Below are positions 15,806 through 18,566 of a DNA stretch of 18,566 nucleotides, piece after piece (position 1 is the first letter of the stretch; every line of letters starts with the position of its first letter). The DNA comes from Anaerolineaceae bacterium UBA6105. Lineage in GTDB: Bacteria; Chloroflexota; Anaerolineae; Anaerolineales; Anaerolineaceae. Under the pieces are notes generated by a model. The model worked only from the letters and a program-made list of their open reading frames with translations. It was not told the origin of the DNA and did no database searches. The stretch lies in NCBI GenBank assembly GCA_002423495.1, contig DIWN01000040.1, forward strand, positions 167-18,732, written 5' to 3'. The translations under genes were made by a program, and so were the position numbers.

Positions 15806-15834
15806 TTGACTTTTACATCCTTTTCCGGCATAAT
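15806..15834 (+). promoter_or_regulatory. Promoter of the N-ATPase operon
   Basis: TTGACT (15806-15811), 17 bp, CATAAT (15829-15834), each 5 of 6 to consensus. Transcription would start near 15841. This gives a 60-base leader to GTG 15901; a second in-frame GTG sits exactly at the predicted RNA start. Confidence 0.7.
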
Positions 15835-15900
15835 TAGCTAGTGTTGTTTCCCGGTCAGGGCTCTGACCTTTCAAGTGCCAATTTAGAAATAGGAAAGCCT

Positions 15901-17364
15901 GTGCAATCTGAAAATACTGAAAACAAAAATCCAGGGGTGATCATCCGGTTAGTCGGTGTAGTGGTTGACGTCGAATTTGGTTCCGGAGATCTTCCCTCCA
16001 TTTACAATGCACTGCTGGTTAAACGCAAGGAAGGCGGCGACCTGATCCTTGAGATTCAAGAGCATGTAGGCACCAACGTGGTGCGTGCCATTGCCATGGG
16101 CGGCACAGCCGGGCTCAGACGCGGCATGCCAGTCATTGACCTCGGTGAGCCGATCACGGTTCCCATTGGCAGGGAAACCCTGGGGCGGCTTTTCAACATC
16201 CTTGGTGAGCCAATCGACGACCGCGGAGCTTTTGAGCCCAAAACTTTCGCCCCGATCCACCGCAAACCGCCGGCGATCCGCGACCAGGTGCTATCCAGCG
16301 AAAAGATCGTTACTGGCATCAAAGCCATCGACCTCCTGACCCCGTACCCCAAGGGAGGCAAGGTGGGTCTGTTTGGCGGGGCGGGTGTTGGCAAGACCGT
16401 CCTGATGCTGGAGTTGATGAATAACACCATCACCAAGAGCTCGGGCATTGTGCTTTTTGCGGGTGTGGGCGAACGCAGCCGTGAGGGAAACGACATGTGG
16501 CTGGAAATGAACGCTTCCGGTTTGATCGATTCCGCCATCCTGGCATTTGGACAGATGAACGAACCGCCCGGAGCGCGTCTGCGCATCCCCTTCACCGCCC
16601 TGACGATGGCAGAATACTTCCGCGACGAAGAAAACCGCCCGGTGCTGATCTTTATCGACAATATCTATCGCTTTATCCAGGCGGGCTCCGAGGTTTCAGC
16701 GCTTTTGGGGCGATTGCCGAGTGAGATGGGCTATCAGAGCACACTCGAATCGGAGATGGGCTTGCTGCAGGAACGCATCACTTCCACCAGCAGCGGCAGT
16801 ATCACATCTGTTCAGGCGGTTTATATCCCTGCTGACGACGTGACCGACCCGGCTGTGGCAGCGACTTTCTCGCATTTGGATGCCACCACCGTGCTCTCGC
16901 GCCGCCTGGTTTCGTTGGGGCTGTACCCGGCTATCGACCCGCTGCAATCCAGCTCCAATTTGCTGACGCCCGAGAACGTAGGAGACGAACATTACAACGT
17001 TGCCATGCAGGTCAGGGCGAGCCTGGCGCGCTATGAAGAGCTGCAGGACCTGATCGCCATCCTCGGCATGGAAGAGCTTTCCCTGGAGGACCAGCAAATT
17101 GTGATTCGAGCCCGCAGGGTGCAGCGTTTCCTGACCCAGCCTTTTATCGTGGCAGAAGCTTTTTCGGGCAAACCGGGAGTGTTTGTGCCGATTGAGGAAA
17201 CCGTGCGGGGCTTTAAAGAGATTTTGGAAGGAAAATATGACGACCTGCCAGAACAGGCTTTTTATATGACCGGCACGATTGCAGACGTCTTGAGGCAGGC
17301 CGAAGAAATGCGAGAGGTCGAGGAATCATTCAGCCTGGAAGGTGCCGATGAGCCAACAGTCTGA
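15901..17364 (+). CDS. atpD: N-type ATPase beta subunit
   Basis: A 487-residue catalytic beta subunit of a rotary ATPase. Visible parts are the N-terminal barrel (about 12-85), P-loop GGAGVGKT (159-166), catalytic-Glu segment GERSREGND (E191), Walker B VLIFIDNIYRF (D253), and the C-terminal helical region with EELSLED (391-397), equivalent to DELSEED. It is first in an atpD-C-Q-R-B order, which is typical of N-ATPases and unlike standard F-type operons, where beta comes late. N-ATPases are thought to pump Na+ or H+ outward using ATP. GTG 15901 is chosen because AGGAAAG precedes it; GTG 15841 is in frame and would add 20 residues. It overlaps atpC by 17 bases. Confidence 0.93.
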   Translation: MQSENTENKNPGVIIRLVGVVVDVEFGSGDLPSIYNALLVKRKEGGDLILEIQEHVGTNVVRAIAMGGTAGLRRGMPVIDLGEPITVPIGRETLGRLFNILGEPIDDRGAFEPKTFAPIHRKPPAIRDQVLSSEKIVTGIKAIDLLTPYPKGGKVGLFGGAGVGKTVLMLELMNNTITKSSGIVLFAGVGERSREGNDMWLEMNASGLIDSAILAFGQMNEPPGARLRIPFTALTMAEYFRDEENRPVLIFIDNIYRFIQAGSEVSALLGRLPSEMGYQSTLESEMGLLQERITSTSSGSITSVQAVYIPADDVTDPAVAATFSHLDATTVLSRRLVSLGLYPAIDPLQSSSNLLTPENVGDEHYNVAMQVRASLARYEELQDLIAILGMEELSLEDQQIVIRARRVQRFLTQPFIVAEAFSGKPGVFVPIEETVRGFKEILEGKYDDLPEQAFYMTGTIADVLRQAEEMREVEESFSLEGADEPTV

Positions 17365-17620
17365 TTCTGAGGGACTGCTCAGGGTGGAAGTGCTCAGCCT
17401 GGGGTCGGGCGGATTGGAATTGGAGCAGGTCGAAAGACTGCAGGTGAAGCTGAAAGATGGTTCCTGGCTGGGAATTCGCCCCGGGCATGCAGCCATGATT
17501 GCTGCCACCGGTGATGGAGAGCTCAGATTCAGGAAGGACGACCAGGATCAAAGCGTTTTGGTTAAAGCAGGCATATTGACCCTGGCTGAAAACCTGGTCA
17601 GCATTTTAACAACACATTGA
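17348..17620 (+). CDS. atpC: N-type ATPase epsilon subunit, beta-sandwich domain only
   Basis: A 90-residue protein matching the N-terminal beta-sandwich of F-type epsilon/delta subunits: LLRVEVLSL, then the typical LGIRPGHAAMIA block (about 41-52) and a final strand pair. Epsilon subunits are usually 130-140 residues with a C-terminal two-helix arm that inhibits ATP hydrolysis; that arm is missing here because the frame ends at TGA 17618-17620. The start at ATG 17348 lies inside atpD and follows GGAAGG; a GTG at 17342 is also in frame. In the complex it links the central stalk to the c-ring. The assignment rests on position and the GIRPGHA block. Confidence 0.85.
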   Translation: MSQQSDSEGLLRVEVLSLGSGGLELEQVERLQVKLKDGSWLGIRPGHAAMIAATGDGELRFRKDDQDQSVLVKAGILTLAENLVSILTTH

Positions 17621-17627
17621 GGCTGCA

Positions 17628-18011
17628 ATGGCAGAAGAAGAAAACCCCGACGCAACCCAGGATAGCCAACCTGAGCCGTCGGAAGTGGAAAAGATTACCA
17701 GGCGCGGGCGCATGTTTTCCGCGCGGGATCTGCGCGCGACGACTATCGGCTGGGAAATCGCCATACCGATTGTTGGCGGTCCCTTGCTTGGTTTTTTCCT
17801 GGACCGCCGCTTGGATACCAGTCCGCGCTGGACGCTCATTTTGTTGGGTGTGGGAATTTTATCTGCGGTTGCGGCAGTGATCCGTTATGTGAAATATGAA
17901 TTTTATATAATGAACAAGGAAGAGAACGAAAGAATGGCCGCCGAGCTCGAAAAAATGAAGGAATTGATCAAAGAGCAGGAACGCAGGCGCAGGCAACGTT
18001 ATGGAAAATGA
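17628..18011 (+). CDS. atpQ: N-type ATPase subunit AtpQ (AtpI-like)
   Basis: A 127-residue protein with a charged N-terminus (1-38), two membrane helices (about 40-58, containing GGPLLGFFLDRR, and about 68-88) and a basic coiled C-terminus (about 95-125). GxPxLGxxLDRxL is the mark of the AtpI/AtpQ family. Position between atpC and atpR is the N-ATPase hallmark. AtpI-like proteins help assemble the c-ring or carry Mg/Ca ions; the precise role of AtpQ is not settled. GAGG at the atpC stop acts as its ribosome site. It overlaps atpR by 11 bases. Confidence 0.85.
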   Translation: MAEEENPDATQDSQPEPSEVEKITRRGRMFSARDLRATTIGWEIAIPIVGGPLLGFFLDRRLDTSPRWTLILLGVGILSAVAAVIRYVKYEFYIMNKEENERMAAELEKMKELIKEQERRRRQRYGK

Positions 18012-18321
18012 GGGCGTGAAAATTATCTGGATCATCTTTTGGATCCTGCTCGGCACGGGCTGGTCTGTGCTTTCTTTCCAATGGCTGCGCAAGAATGTGG
18101 AATCGATTGAACCCTTGTCGGACGGGCAGAAGTCGCCTTTTAAGGGTTTGATGCTGCGCCGGACGGTCATGTTTTTGCTGCTCGGACTGCTTCTCTACCT
18201 TGCTTTGCGAACTGAGCCCCTGGGAGCGATTGGGATGGTGATTGGGATCACGATTGCCACCTGGGTGCAAGTGATCATTTATAACCAGCGCCTGAACAGC
18301 CTGACAGGTCGGAAGGAGTAG
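18001..18321 (+). CDS. atpR: N-type ATPase subunit AtpR
   Basis: A 106-residue protein with three hydrophobic segments (about 7-29, 55-70, 74-94) and a basic pair R53-R54 at the mouth of the second helix. AtpR is found only in N-ATPase operons, always next to atpQ and atpB, and is thought to sit in the membrane beside the c-ring. I identify it from position, size and topology rather than a long sequence match. The ATG overlaps the end of atpQ by 11 bases; the stop is followed 4 bases later by the atpB start. Confidence 0.82.
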   Translation: MENEGVKIIWIIFWILLGTGWSVLSFQWLRKNVESIEPLSDGQKSPFKGLMLRRTVMFLLLGLLLYLALRTEPLGAIGMVIGITIATWVQVIIYNQRLNSLTGRKE

Positions 18322-18325
18322 TAAA

Positions 18326-18566
18326 TTGGATGTAATTCAACACAACATCGTCTTCACGCTTTTCGGGATCCTGCCCATAAGAGATACGGTGCTCTTCACC
18401 TGGATCACCATGGGCATCATCATCCTTACGGTGTTGATCTTAAAAGTGCTCAAACCTAATCTGTTGGAATATATTCTCGAAATGGTCATCAGCATTTTGG
18501 ATGATGCCATGGATGTGGATGACTTGCATCCATATATTCCAGTACTGGGCAGCCTGATGATCTTTA
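18326..18566 (+). CDS. atpB: N-type ATPase a subunit, N-terminal part (partial)
   Basis: The first 80 residues of the membrane a subunit, running off the window. It begins at TTG 18326, 7 bases after AAGGAG; no in-frame ATG exists near it. The opening MDVIQHNIVFTLFGI, a first membrane helix (about 20-40), then NLLEYILEMVISIL and the HPYIPVLGSLMIF stretch are typical of subunit a. The ion-channel arginine and the c-ring gene would lie beyond the end, so the coupling ion (Na+ or H+) cannot be judged here. Confidence 0.88.
   Translation, partial: MDVIQHNIVFTLFGILPIRDTVLFTWITMGIIILTVLILKVLKPNLLEYILEMVISILDDAMDVDDLHPYIPVLGSLMIF

Noticed and set aside
15841..15900. GTG 15841 as the atpD start
   Set aside because: It would be leaderless and add 20 residues with no family match; GTG 15901 has AGGAAAG upstream. 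Not fully excluded.

Overview
The window looks like a chromosomal segment of a mesophilic or moderately thermophilic anaerobic Chloroflexota bacterium, most likely Anaerolineae-like. This is inferred from three things. There is a very large secreted GH13 amylopullulanase-type enzyme ending in a YLPLISR tail, a kind of ending I associate with Chloroflexi exported proteins. There is a CxxC-rich zinc-ribbon protein of a type I recall from Anaerolineae. Oxygen-sensitive anaerobe functions (rubrerythrin, a hemerythrin/PAS protein) also occur beside an N-type ATPase operon. No phage, transposase, CRISPR array, rRNA or tRNA was found.

Layout. Bases 1-396 are the 3' end of a DEAD-box RNA helicase (DbpA-type RNA-binding domain), closed by a clear terminator. 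Bases 670-2336 are a translationally coupled pair: a DUF1576 membrane protein with an internal duplication and a 111-aa soluble partner of unknown function. Bases 2474-3295 encode an SPFH/band-7 protein without a membrane anchor. It converges on an RtcB-type RNA ligase (3469-4560, minus), with a hairpin terminator between them. A rubrerythrin (4738-5319) converges on the 1,707-residue starch-degrading enzyme (5422-10545, minus) across another palindromic terminator. Divergent from that enzyme is a zinc-ribbon gene (10772-11421) broken near its 5' end by an in-frame TGA in place of a Cys codon and by a one-base frameshift. Next come a DUF438-hemerythrin-PAS protein with a textbook promoter and a 13-codon upstream ORF overlapping its start, then the NAD(P)HX dehydratase NnrD on the minus strand.

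Bases 13,821-14,410 hold no gene but many palindromes sharing GTAGG/CCTAC ends and GTCAGGTT/AACCTGAC arms. A minus-strand MFS transporter (14468-15697) follows. From 15,901 to the end the plus strand carries atpD-atpC-atpQ-atpR-atpB(partial), the signature gene order of an N-ATPase (normally atpDCQRBEFAG), driven by a strong sigma-70-like promoter.

Functional reading: most genes are single transcription units with their own promoters and terminators. Only the DUF1576 pair and the atp cluster are clear operons. Themes are extracellular starch use, oxygen and redox stress, RNA repair or remodelling, and ion-coupled energetics. The features most worth a second look are the uncharacterised DUF1576 pair, the doubly interrupted zinc-ribbon gene with a hairpin just after its UGA, the short epsilon subunit of the N-ATPase, the palindrome island, and several starts lying directly behind a -10 box.
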